Shown piece after piece: positions 1-7,201 of a stretch of 31,492 nucleotides of DNA; positions within the stretch are counted from its first letter, which is position 1; every line of letters begins with the position of its first letter. A model generated the notes under the pieces. It saw only the letters and a list, made by a program, of their open reading frames with translations. It did no database searches and was not told where the DNA came from. The translations under genes were made by a program, and so were the position numbers. Source of the stretch: a virus; IMG/VR virus record IMGVR_UViG_3300037070_001255, positions 1 to 31,492 of that record. One strand, written 5' to 3'.

Positions 1-345
1 ATCGCCTCAATGGCAAACGCCATGCACGGCACGGTGTTTGTGGTTGAACGTTATATCATCACCCCAGCGACTGCGAAAATGTCTCAGCAACATGACGCCC
101 TGGAGATCATCGGGGCGCTCAAGTACCTCGTCCGGCAGCACGACCACCACCTCGTGCTCCAGACACCCGCTGCCGCTAAGGGGTTCGCTACTGACGAGAA
201 ACTTAAGCGGGCGGGGTGGTACAAACCGGGGATGGGACATGCCCGTGATGCCTCCCGCCACGTATTGACATACCTTGCAGGACAAGGGATCATTGACCTG
301 GCCACCCTCCTTCCAGATGGTATGATGGAGGTTCACACTACTTGA
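1..345 (+). CDS. RuvC-like Holliday junction resolvase (N-terminus outside window)
   Basis: The reading frame is open to the window edge. An ATG exists at 10, but the sequence before it is also open and the family needs an N-terminal strand with the first catalytic Asp, so this is probably the C-terminal two thirds of the gene. Visible family marks are a VVERYII segment (the Glu fits the second acidic residue of RuvC), then QHDALEIIGALKYL, and a C-terminal GHARDASRHVL stretch whose HxxDA arrangement fits the last catalytic acidic residue. RuvC-fold nucleases cut branched DNA. In phages they resolve recombination or replication intermediates before packaging. It lies 7 nt upstream of the ribonucleotide reductase in the DNA-metabolism operon. 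The family assignment comes from motif recognition only, and the exact subfamily is uncertain. Confidence 0.72.
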   Translation: MASMANAMHGTVFVVERYIITPATAKMSQQHDALEIIGALKYLVRQHDHHLVLQTPAAAKGFATDEKLKRAGWYKPGMGHARDASRHVLTYLAGQGIIDLATLLPDGMMEVHTT

Positions 346-352
346 GGAAACT

Positions 353-2284
353 ATGACTGACTACTTCCACGGGGCACCGCTCGGTGCCCTCATTTACGAG
401 CGAACCTACTCCCGGGATGGGGAAACCTGGCCTGAAACCGTGCGACGGGTGGTTCGTGGTAACGTATCTTTAGTACCTGAGGAGCATATCGAAGACGGCG
501 AAGCAGAGCTGCTTGAGGAGCTTATGCTCAAGCGTGCTCTCCTTCCGGCTGGACGCCACCTGTGGATGTCCGGCGTGGAGGGTCGTCAGTACCTGGCTAA
601 CTGCTTTGTTGCGCCCTGGGAAACTGCCGAGCGCCACTTTGGGTTCATGTTTGGTGAGCTGATGAAGGGCGGTGGGGTCGGGTCTAACTACTCGGCCCGG
701 CATGTCTCCACCCTGCCCTACGTCAAGCGTGTCCCGCTACCGGTGTTCGTCTGTAAGAGGGACCACGAGGACTATCAGTCTATCGTCACTAGACTAGCGT
801 TTGCAGCGGTCAACATTGATGAACCTAACTGGTTCACCATCCCGGACACCCGTGAGGGTTGGGTGCAGGCCCTCGAGATCTTGGTCAAAACTGCTACAGC
901 GGATGAGGTTGTCTCACCCGTGATTGTATTTGACGTGTCCAAGATCCGGTGCAAGGGTACCCCCATCAAGACGTTCGGTGGTATTGCCGCTGGGCCTGAG
1001 CCGCTCATGGAGCTGCTGAAGCAGGTGACCATCCAGCTCGCAAAGGTGGAGGGCCACCCGTGGTCGGCTCGTGCGTGTATGGCCATCGACCACCACATCG
1101 CTGAGGCTGTCATCTCGGGGAACGTGCGGCGCTCTGCCCGTATGTCTATCATGCGGTGGGATGACCCGGAAATCAACTGGTTCCTGGAATGCAAGAAAGA
1201 CCCGTCCATGCACTGGTCCACCAACATCAGCGTTGAACTAGACTGGAGGTTCTTCCACCAGCTCAGCAACAAGTACAGTGAGGCGAGCCGTGTCTTCAAC
1301 CGAGTCATTGACGGAATGCTGGCTAACGGGGAGCCGGGCTTCTTCAACTCACAACTCGCAAGTGAAGGTGAACCAGTGTATGTGGACACCACTAACCCCT
1401 GCGGAGAGATTGCACTCCAGCCCGGCGAGCCTTGCGTACTGGGCCACGTCAATCTTGCATATGACTGGGAGACTCCCGCACACCTTGAACGAGCCTTTAT
1501 GCTTATGTCGAGATTCCTGCTTAGAGCCACCTTCATGGACTCTACCGACGAGCTGACCGCCGAGGTTCTGAAGCGGAACCGCCGTATCGGCGTGGGTTTC
1601 TTCGGTGCTCAGGAGTACCTAGCCAAGCAGGGCATCAAGATGTCCAAGGCAGCGTGGAGCCAGTTCCCTATGGAGATGGGCCAATGGAAGCACACCGTAC
1701 GAGAGGAGGTTGACTATTACGCAGCAAAGCTTCAGATCAATCCGCCTATCAAGACGACGACCGTTGCCCCCACAGGTACCATTGCTAAACTTGCAGGGAC
1801 GTCGGAGGGCATTCATCCGATCTATTCCAGGTACTACATCCGTCGTGTACGGTACGCAACCAATGATTCCAATATGCCAACTGGCGTCCACCTGGAACCT
1901 GACGTGGCCTCAGCGAATACGGTCGTCGCTTCGTTTCCCACCCGTGACGCAGTGGCCGATCGTGTCGGGGACGCCTACCTGGAACAAGCTGACGAGCTTA
2001 GCCCCGCAGACGCTGTGGCCTTCCAGGCCCTGGTTCAGGGCTGGTACGCTGACAATGCGATCAGCCACACCATCAACGTCCCAGCAGGAACCACCCACGC
2101 CGACCTGAGTGCGGCCATCCGGCCCTACCTGGCGGTGTTGAAGGGTATCACTGTGTTCCCTGACCTTAGCCGTCCCCAGTCCCCACTGGAGCGGATCACG
2201 AAGGAGCAGTACGAAGGTATGACTGGTGGTACCATTGGCCAGGCCGAGATTGAGTGCGGCCCGGTGGGGTGCCCGATTCGATAG
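353..2284 (+). CDS. nrdJ: Adenosylcobalamin-dependent ribonucleotide reductase, class II monomeric (RTPR) type
   Basis: This enzyme reduces ribonucleotides to deoxyribonucleotides for phage DNA synthesis using a B12-generated thiyl radical. The product is 643 aa. The catalytic set is complete: C84 (LANCFV) and C361 as the redox pair, C350 in N348-P-C350-G-E352 as radical Cys with its Asn and Glu partners, and C635/C640 in a CGPVGC tail that shuttles electrons. The 11-residue C350-C361 spacing and 5-residue tail spacing match the Lactobacillus-type monomeric enzyme (C408/C419, C731/C736). That family is usually longer (about 740 aa), so this is a trimmed version. PTGTIAKLAGTSEGI near the C-terminal third is the usual phosphate-binding region. 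The start ATG follows TTGAGGAAACT. No nrdB radical subunit is nearby, consistent with class II and hence oxygen-independent function that needs cobalamin. Confidence 0.93.
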   Translation: MTDYFHGAPLGALIYERTYSRDGETWPETVRRVVRGNVSLVPEEHIEDGEAELLEELMLKRALLPAGRHLWMSGVEGRQYLANCFVAPWETAERHFGFMFGELMKGGGVGSNYSARHVSTLPYVKRVPLPVFVCKRDHEDYQSIVTRLAFAAVNIDEPNWFTIPDTREGWVQALEILVKTATADEVVSPVIVFDVSKIRCKGTPIKTFGGIAAGPEPLMELLKQVTIQLAKVEGHPWSARACMAIDHHIAEAVISGNVRRSARMSIMRWDDPEINWFLECKKDPSMHWSTNISVELDWRFFHQLSNKYSEASRVFNRVIDGMLANGEPGFFNSQLASEGEPVYVDTTNPCGEIALQPGEPCVLGHVNLAYDWETPAHLERAFMLMSRFLLRATFMDSTDELTAEVLKRNRRIGVGFFGAQEYLAKQGIKMSKAAWSQFPMEMGQWKHTVREEVDYYAAKLQINPPIKTTTVAPTGTIAKLAGTSEGIHPIYSRYYIRRVRYATNDSNMPTGVHLEPDVASANTVVASFPTRDAVADRVGDAYLEQADELSPADAVAFQALVQGWYADNAISHTINVPAGTTHADLSAAIRPYLAVLKGITVFPDLSRPQSPLERITKEQYEGMTGGTIGQAEIECGPVGCPIR

Positions 2285-2291
2285 GAGGAAG

Positions 2292-2459
2292 ATGACGTAC
2301 TGTTACAAGTGCAAGCTGTGCGGCCAGAAATGGACACAGGATCTGAGCGTAATCGTGAGCTACTGCCACGAGTGCGAGCAGTTCGACTGTGTAGTCCGGG
2401 ACTACAAGGCCGAGGGCGTGAACGTCGATACGGCTGTCCTCAGGGAAGCCCGTGGCTGA
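2292..2459 (+). CDS. Small zinc-ribbon-like protein, unknown function
   Basis: A 55-residue product with seven cysteines, arranged as C4-x2-C7-x2-C10 near the N-terminus, then C26-x2-C29 and a further Cys at 34. The CxxC...CxxC pattern predicts a small zinc-binding knuckle or ribbon. The start ATG is chosen because a perfect AGGAGG lies just upstream (2283-2288), overlapping the reductase stop; longer in-frame extensions into the reductase gene lack this. The last codons overlap the GTG start of the helicase gene by 8 nt, so its translation is probably coupled to the helicase. Phages often carry such mini zinc proteins next to replication genes, but nothing here shows a specific role. Confidence 0.75.
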   Translation: MTYCYKCKLCGQKWTQDLSVIVSYCHECEQFDCVVRDYKAEGVNVDTAVLREARG

Positions 2460-4107
2460 CATCTACGTAGGAGATGACAAGTGCTACTTCGTCGTAGAGG
2501 CCGGGTTCCGAGAACGAGAGATGATGAAGACAGTACCCGGTGCCGTGTGGCGGCACCGGACGCAGCAGTGGAACATCCCCATGACCTGGGCCGCACTGGC
2601 GGCAATGCGGGGGACGTTCGGCTCCGAGCTGAATATGGAGCCGGGGGTGATCTCGTGGGCCTGGTCCGAGCGGGAGAGGGTGGAGGCAGCCCTAGCTGCC
2701 CGTGTGGTCGAGCCTGCCCCTGGCCAGTACAGCTTTCAAGAAGTGGGCATTTCATTCTTGAATATTGCGGGGTCTGCTCTGCTTGGCGACGAGATGGGCT
2801 TGGGCAAATCACGTCAGGCTATTATCTCGGCTGACCTGCCCTGCCTGGTGGTGTGTCCGAACTCGATGAAGTACGCATGGCGAGAGGAGTGGTTCAAATG
2901 GCGATCCGAGTGCTCAGTCTCTGTTGTCGATGGAACACCTACTGCAAAGGCCAAAGCACTATCCTCCGGTGCGGACGTTGTGATCGTGAACTGGGAATCG
3001 CTGAGATCCTATTCACGTCTGGCCCCTTACGGGTCTATCCGCTTGTCCGACAAGCAGAAAGAACCTGGACCGCTGAACCGAGAGTGGGCAACAGTGATAG
3101 CGGACGAAGCGCATCGAGCAAAGGACCCACACAGTCAGCAGACGAGAGCGCTGTGGGCCACTGGTGCAACTGCAACAAGACGCATCGCTTTGACCGGTAC
3201 GCCTGTGGCAAACTCCCCGGCGGATCTCTGGAGCGTGATGCACTTCGTGAGTCCGGAGGAGTGGCCCTCGAAGACGAAGTTTATCGACCGCTACTGCAAC
3301 TCCTCACAGAACTTCTGGGGCGGCCTGGACGTCTACTCATTGAAGCAGAGTACGAGGGCGGAAATGGATGCCTTCTTCGAGCCACGCTTTTTAAGAAGGA
3401 CGAAAGCGGAAGTTCTGCCACAGCTTCCAGCGAAGACGTACTCCGTGCGCAACGTGATTATGGCCCCGGCCCAGCTCAAAGCGTATGAGTCGCTTCGCAA
3501 GGACATGCTGGCTCAACTGGACTCAGGCATTCTTGCTGCGTTTGATCCGCTTGTTCAGTCGCTACGGCTACTCCAAACGGCCTCTGCCCTGCCAGTTCTC
3601 GATGAGGCGGGTGGGGTATCGGCTCTCTCGCTACCGTCGTGCAAGGTTGAGGCACTCCTGGACCTCCTCGATGAAGCGGCGGGGGCGCCGATGGTCGTCT
3701 TCGCTGCATCCCGAAAGCTCATCGAACTCTGCTCCGAGAAAGTAGATTGTGACCACATCCTCATCACCGGAAGTCAGTCCTCGGTGGATCGGGCGACTAG
3801 CATCGAGCGTTTTCAACGAGGAGGAGTACCATTGGCCCTTGTCACGCTGGGAGCAGGAGGAGAAGGAATCACCCTCACCGCTGCATCTCGGGCAGTGTTT
3901 CTTCAGCGATCCTGGTCTCTGGTGCAAAACTTGCAGGCTGAGGACCGTATCCACCGTATTGGTCAGATCGGAGATTCTGTAGAGATCATCGACGTAGTGT
4001 CGACTGGCACCCTGGAGGAGAAGGTGCGGGAGGTGATGTACGACAAAGAAGCTACGCTAGCGGATGTTGTGAAGGACCCGAAGCGACTGAGGGACTTGCT
4101 GATATAA
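2452..4107 (+). CDS. SNF2/DEAD-box family superfamily 2 helicase (ATPase)
   Basis: A 551-residue SF2 ATPase of the SNF2 type, expected to translocate on duplex DNA during replication, recombination or repair. Motifs in order: Walker A GDEMGLGKS (K119), Walker B/motif II D218-E-A-H, motif III LTGTPVANS, and in the second RecA lobe motif V (GAGGEGITL) and motif VI QAEDRIHRIGQ with its arginine finger. The N-terminal ~95 residues, with WRHRTQQWNIP, resemble the HARP-like module that precedes many phage and SMARCAL1-like helicases. The start is a GTG at 2452 overlapping the previous stop. The gene is directly followed by a promoter-like TATAAT at 4103-4108 overlapping its stop codon region. Assignment to SF2/SNF2 is firm; the cellular role is inferred from neighbours. 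Confidence 0.92.
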   Translation: MADIYVGDDKCYFVVEAGFREREMMKTVPGAVWRHRTQQWNIPMTWAALAAMRGTFGSELNMEPGVISWAWSERERVEAALAARVVEPAPGQYSFQEVGISFLNIAGSALLGDEMGLGKSRQAIISADLPCLVVCPNSMKYAWREEWFKWRSECSVSVVDGTPTAKAKALSSGADVVIVNWESLRSYSRLAPYGSIRLSDKQKEPGPLNREWATVIADEAHRAKDPHSQQTRALWATGATATRRIALTGTPVANSPADLWSVMHFVSPEEWPSKTKFIDRYCNSSQNFWGGLDVYSLKQSTRAEMDAFFEPRFLRRTKAEVLPQLPAKTYSVRNVIMAPAQLKAYESLRKDMLAQLDSGILAAFDPLVQSLRLLQTASALPVLDEAGGVSALSLPSCKVEALLDLLDEAAGAPMVVFAASRKLIELCSEKVDCDHILITGSQSSVDRATSIERFQRGGVPLALVTLGAGGEGITLTAASRAVFLQRSWSLVQNLQAEDRIHRIGQIGDSVEIIDVVSTGTLEEKVREVMYDKEATLADVVKDPKRLRDLLI

Positions 4108-4108
4108 T
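4103..4108 (+). promoter_or_regulatory. Extended -10 box for leaderless start at 4115
   Basis: TATAAT preceded by TGA (TG-n extended -10), exactly 6 nt before the ATG at 4115. With normal -10 to +1 spacing, the transcript would begin at the A of the ATG. It lies inside the 3' end of the helicase gene. No convincing -35 box is visible. Confidence 0.6.
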
Positions 4109-4114
4109 GGTGGT

Positions 4115-4369
4115 ATGAGTCAGCACGAGCACGTCGGAAGTCCGAACAGCTACATGAAGCATCGAAGGCGGGGTGAACCTGCCTGTAAGAACTGTAAGGA
4201 TGCATGGGCTGCATACTACAGGGAGAGGAGACACTATTACACGCACGGTGAACCAATCGGAACTAACAACGTTCATGAGGTGCCGCAGGAAATGGAACTG
4301 GAGCTACCTCCAGAACTTGAGTCCTTCCTCCTACAACTCGAATCTCAGCGTAGGGTCTGCGGTACATAA
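4115..4369 (+). CDS. Small basic protein with CxxC motif, start of recombination operon; overlaps nuclease
   Basis: An 84-residue product. The N-terminal half has a recognisable phage-type pattern: a GSPNSYMKHRRRGEPACKNC motif followed by KDAWAAYYRERRHYYTHG. Such Arg-rich CxxC mini proteins are frequent in actinophages and their function is unknown to me. The second half (from about residue 45) is acidic and Leu/Glu-rich and lies over the nuclease gene in another frame, so it may be a by-product of reading across the overlap. The start is supported by a TATAAT box exactly 6 nt upstream, predicting a leaderless message. The stop at 4367-4369 lies about 120 nt inside the nuclease gene, an unusually long same-strand overlap for this genome. 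Confidence 0.6.
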   Translation: MSQHEHVGSPNSYMKHRRRGEPACKNCKDAWAAYYRERRHYYTHGEPIGTNNVHEVPQEMELELPPELESFLLQLESQRRVCGT

Positions 4370-5099
4370 CGCTCTACAGTCGTACTACAAGGGCGACGTT
4401 TGGCAGTACGCACTAGAGGCGTACTGGCTGCCCATCTACGACAGCATGTCCAGCGAGGACATCATGATGGGCCAACTCATCAAGGACTCCGAGCTGTCGT
4501 ACATCATGATGGAGGGCTACATGGAGTGGCTCAACGAATCCTCGGCAGATGCCAATCTCAAGCCTGTCCTCATCGAGGAGAAGGTGGAGATGGAGATCCT
4601 GCCGGGTGTAATCTTGCACGGGACGTTGGACCTCGTGCAGGAGGACGGCAACCACAACCTGTGGCTGACCGACCACAAAACAACTGCGGCCTTCGGGGCA
4701 CTGGTGGACCGCAGACTGCAACTCAACTTCCAGTTGCTGACGTACGCTGTTCTCTGCCGTGAGCATTACGGTGACCGTGCCCCACTGGGGGCTAAGCTGA
4801 ATATGCTCCGCAAGGTCAAACGCACAGCCAGTGCGAAGCCGCCGTTCTATGCACGGGAGACAGTCTACTTCAACATTACGCAGTTGAACAACCACGTCAA
4901 GCAGATGCAGGCGATTACCCGAGATCTTCTCAGGACCGAGGAAGCTATCGCTGCCGGTGACAACACTGTGGCATACCCTGTCGTGGATCAAGACTGTAGC
5001 TGGAAGTGTCCGTTCCTCAGCGTTTGCGCCTTCGCTGATGACGGGTCCGACATCTCAGGCGCACTCAATGAACTCTACGTCCAGCGTGACAGGAGCTAA
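4248..5099 (+). CDS. PD-(D/E)XK exonuclease, RecB/Cas4-like with four-cysteine Fe-S set
   Basis: A RecB-family nuclease that would resect DNA ends for phage recombination with the neighbouring Sak4-like ATPase and SSB. Numbered from the GTG at 4248 (283 aa): C12 in TTFMRCRRKW, H40 in GSAVHNAL, D128 in LHGTLDLV, D142-x-K144 in LTDHKTT, and a QxxxY motif (Q162-Y166). C250, C254 and C260 (CSWKCPFLSVC) together with C12 form the AddB/Cas4-type iron-sulphur cysteine set. An ATG at 4173 would give 308 aa, but those extra 25 residues are the out-of-frame reading of the conserved part of the 4115 gene, so GTG 4248 is preferred. GGAGAGGAG at 4222-4230 lies rather far upstream (17 nt), leaving the start uncertain. 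The stop abuts the next ATG. Confidence 0.88.
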   Translation: MNQSELTTFMRCRRKWNWSYLQNLSPSSYNSNLSVGSAVHNALQSYYKGDVWQYALEAYWLPIYDSMSSEDIMMGQLIKDSELSYIMMEGYMEWLNESSADANLKPVLIEEKVEMEILPGVILHGTLDLVQEDGNHNLWLTDHKTTAAFGALVDRRLQLNFQLLTYAVLCREHYGDRAPLGAKLNMLRKVKRTASAKPPFYARETVYFNITQLNNHVKQMQAITRDLLRTEEAIAAGDNTVAYPVVDQDCSWKCPFLSVCAFADDGSDISGALNELYVQRDRS

Positions 5100-5801
5100 A
5101 TGGAACCGAACCTTACACTAGTAGTCCACGGCGAATCCGGCGTGGGCAAGACGTGGCTGGGTGCAACCGCACCCGGCCCCCGCCTCATCATCGACGCTGA
5201 AGGCGGCAGCGGCTGGACCCCAGGCAAGAAGGTTGCTTGGGACGTGGACAAGGGCACCCCACCCCCGGACACCGAGGAGACCTGTGTTTCCACCGTCAAG
5301 AACTTCAAGACGCTGGGTCTCATTCTCCAGTGGCTCCAATCGGGCCAGCACCCGTTTCGGAGTGTCGTCCTGGACAGCCTCACTGAGATTCAGAAGCGGT
5401 GCCTGGACAACATTACGGGTGTGGAGCAGGCAGACCAGAGAGCCTGGGGTGAGGTACTCCGCAAGATGGAAGGTCTGGTCCGGACTTTCCGTGACCTCAC
5501 TATTCCTAACGGCGTGCCCACGCTCGACACAGTGGTCTTTGTCGCTGGTTCACAAGTCAAGGATGGGGTCACCCGGCCTCACCTCCAGGGACAGCTCGGA
5601 AACACGCTGCCCTACTTCGTAGATGCTGTAGGTTACCTGTATCTCAAGCAGGACGAGGACGGCGAGATTGCCCGTCAGCTTCTCGTGGCCCCTGTGGGTG
5701 GGTACGTGGCCAAGGATCGGACCGGCAAGTTCGGCACGGTCATTCCCAATCCCAACGTAGCCGACATGCTCGGCCTCCTGAGGAAGGATTACAATGCTTG
5801 A
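5100..5801 (+). CDS. Sak4-like RecA-fold ATPase (recombination/annealing)
   Basis: A 233-residue single-domain P-loop ATPase. Walker A is G11-ESGVGKT (K17) and Walker B is SVVLDSL with D92. Following residues such as FVAGSQVKDG and the C-terminal GGYVAKDRTG fit the phage Sak4/RecA-core family rather than a helicase loader. Sak4 proteins bind ssDNA and stimulate homologous pairing or annealing together with an SSB. Here the gene sits between a Cas4/RecB-like nuclease and an SSB-like gene, the canonical recombination trio. The ATG overlaps the nuclease stop region (TAAATG) with AGGAG at 5091-5095. Annotation as a generic AAA ATPase is the main alternative. Confidence 0.85.
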   Translation: MEPNLTLVVHGESGVGKTWLGATAPGPRLIIDAEGGSGWTPGKKVAWDVDKGTPPPDTEETCVSTVKNFKTLGLILQWLQSGQHPFRSVVLDSLTEIQKRCLDNITGVEQADQRAWGEVLRKMEGLVRTFRDLTIPNGVPTLDTVVFVAGSQVKDGVTRPHLQGQLGNTLPYFVDAVGYLYLKQDEDGEIARQLLVAPVGGYVAKDRTGKFGTVIPNPNVADMLGLLRKDYNA

Positions 5802-5970
5802 GAAGACCCTGACCGAAACCATCCTGACTATGCAGGCGTTCCGGGCTAACCTGCCCCACACCGAGGTGGCTGGGCTGTCGTTTGCCATTGAGGTGCTGTG
5901 CATCTCCATGCTGGAGAACCTGGAAGACATGGCCGCTCAGGCCGACGAAACCGAAGAGGAGAACAACTAA
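5794..5970 (+). CDS. Small acidic hypothetical protein
   Basis: A 58-residue product between the Sak4-like ATPase and the SSB-like gene. It starts with ATG 5794 inside the ATPase stop (ATGCTTGA overlap), with AGGAAGG at 5781-5787 as ribosome binding site, and ends in a TAATG that starts the next gene. The sequence is a predicted amphipathic helix pair with Leu/Met-rich centre (AIEVLCISMLENLEDMA) and a highly acidic tail (DETEEENN). No known motif is recognised. The position suggests a recombination accessory factor, but that is inference only. Confidence 0.72.
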   Translation: MLEKTLTETILTMQAFRANLPHTEVAGLSFAIEVLCISMLENLEDMAAQADETEEENN

Positions 5971-6440
5971 TGGCATCTGTCAACTGGAACTCGTTTGTCG
6001 AGAAGGCTGAGGCTGCTGGCGAGAGCATCGGGGAATACTCCCCGGTTCCCGAAGGCACCTACGAGACCAAGGTTCTGGAGTGCAAGGCGAAGAAGGCGTC
6101 CACCGGCAAGGACATGCTGGTCCTCACCCACGTCATCGAGGGTGGAGAGTTCGCCGGGCGGCGGCTCTTCCAGAACATGGTCTGGTCCCCGGACAGCCAC
6201 AAGTCGGTGGCTATCTTCGTTCGCCAGCTCCGGTCCCTCGGCCAGGGCGAGCTGCTGGACCAGCAGGCCAGCTTTGAGCAGATTGCTGCGGGCCTGGTCA
6301 ACCAGCTTGCCACCGTCAACGTCGTCGTAGGCGAGTACAACAACAAGCCTAAGAACGACATCAAGGGAATTTCCGGTCGAAAGTTCGACCCGGCATCCAA
6401 GCCGCAGACGGTCAAGGCCCCGCCTGGACTCCCGATCTAG
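5970..6440 (+). CDS. DUF669-like single-stranded DNA-binding protein
   Basis: A 156-residue protein. The N-terminal half contains the pattern YSPVPEGTYETKVLECKAKK, then STGKDMLVLTHVI and GRRLFQNMVW. This is the usual start of the DUF669 family, OB-fold-like proteins found beside phage recombinases and thought to bind single-stranded DNA. The C-terminal region is Lys- and Pro-rich (SGRKFDPASKPQTVKAPPG). ATG 5970 is chosen over upstream in-frame codons because it forms a TAATG junction with the previous gene and follows GAAGAGGAG. It is the last gene before the lysis block, whose promoter overlaps its stop codon. Confidence 0.75.
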   Translation: MASVNWNSFVEKAEAAGESIGEYSPVPEGTYETKVLECKAKKASTGKDMLVLTHVIEGGEFAGRRLFQNMVWSPDSHKSVAIFVRQLRSLGQGELLDQQASFEQIAAGLVNQLATVNVVVGEYNNKPKNDIKGISGRKFDPASKPQTVKAPPGLPI

Positions 6441-6446
6441 TATAAT
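6441..6446 (+). promoter_or_regulatory. -10 box for near-leaderless endolysin transcript
   Basis: Perfect TATAAT overlapping the end of the SSB-like gene, 7 nt before the endolysin ATG at 6454. No Shine-Dalgarno sequence fits in that space, so translation is expected to be leaderless. The match of both base composition and spacing to the other TATAAT-ATG pairs supports it. No clear -35 element. Confidence 0.6.
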
Positions 6447-6453
6447 AGTCCGT

Positions 6454-6993
6454 ATGACGCCTGAACTCCAAGCAATGGCCGACTTCATGAAGGATAGTGG
6501 TGTCCCTTATAGGATCACCTCCACCATCCGGTTGAACGACGCCGGTAGCTATCACGCCTTGGGCCTGGCTACCGACTTCGCAGGACCACTGCCTTGGAAC
6601 CAGGCCAAGCCTTCTCCCCAGCTTGTTGCCATCTGGAACGCCTGGATGGCACAGGCGGGGGGACTTACCGAACTGATCTACTCAGGCGCACCCTTCTATG
6701 TCTCAAAGGGTGTGGTAAGGTCGATCAATACTCTCAGCTCTGACCTTAGAGCTGCGCACTGGAATCACGTCCATGTCGCTGTCCCCAAGGGGTGGCGCTA
6801 CACAAAGAAGGTAGTTGTGCCTGAGATTGCTCCCCCTGATATTGACATCCAGTCCCCGCCCGGGTTTGTCGCCGCTGGCATCGCAGCCCTTTGCGACAGC
6901 AACGGAGTCTGTACTGGATATCTGATCCTTGGTACTGATGGAGGGGTGTTTGGGTTCGGGCCTGGCTCCCGATACTTCGGGAGAGTCCACTAA
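6454..6993 (+). CDS. Endolysin, M15-type (D-Ala-D-Ala/L-Ala-D-Glu) metallopeptidase
   Basis: A 179-residue lysis enzyme predicted to cut peptide cross-links of host peptidoglycan. Zinc-site residues fit the M15/VanY family: H34 and D41 in YHALGLATDF, and the H105-V-H107 pair in AHWNHVHVAV. The catalytic part covers about residues 1-115. A short linker leads to a C-terminal GYLILGTDGGVFGFG repeat-like module of the kind common in actinobacterial secreted wall proteins, probably for wall binding. No signal peptide is present, so it needs a holin (candidates at 6993 and 8216). The start is preceded by TATAAT and no RBS. The stop overlaps the next ATG as TAATG. Confidence 0.85.
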   Translation: MTPELQAMADFMKDSGVPYRITSTIRLNDAGSYHALGLATDFAGPLPWNQAKPSPQLVAIWNAWMAQAGGLTELIYSGAPFYVSKGVVRSINTLSSDLRAAHWNHVHVAVPKGWRYTKKVVVPEIAPPDIDIQSPPGFVAAGIAALCDSNGVCTGYLILGTDGGVFGFGPGSRYFGRVH

Positions 6994-7190
6994 TGGATGG
7001 GCAGGCCATCCTCATTACTGCAATGATTGCGGCTCCGCCCTTCGTTGCAGCCTTGGCGTCGTGGCGGTCTGCCAACAAAGCTGTGAACCAAACCAACGGC
7101 CAACTTCACGACAAGCTAGACCGCATGGAAAACAAGATTGACGACCTGTCTGAGTGGCAGGGCGATCATATCCATCGTTGGCACAACTAG
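6993..7190 (+). CDS. Small membrane protein with coiled coil, lysis-associated (DUF2746-like)
   Basis: A 65-residue protein with one N-terminal transmembrane segment (about residues 5-22, ILITAMIAAPPFVAALASW). It is followed by an amphipathic helix (LDRMENKIDDLSEWQ) that ends His-rich. This N-out, membrane anchor plus cytoplasmic coil layout is typical of actinophage lysis-cassette membrane proteins that lie directly after lysin genes. It could be a second holin or a holin regulator. Its ATG overlaps the endolysin stop (TAATG), so the two are translationally coupled. The function is inferred from topology and location, not from a specific catalytic motif. Confidence 0.7.
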   Translation: MDGQAILITAMIAAPPFVAALASWRSANKAVNQTNGQLHDKLDRMENKIDDLSEWQGDHIHRWHN

Positions 7191-7201
7191 AGGAGAAGAG
7201 T

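Noticed and set aside
775-1536. 253-codon - strand frame
   Set aside because: Antisense to the ribonucleotide reductase, which has a complete catalytic set.
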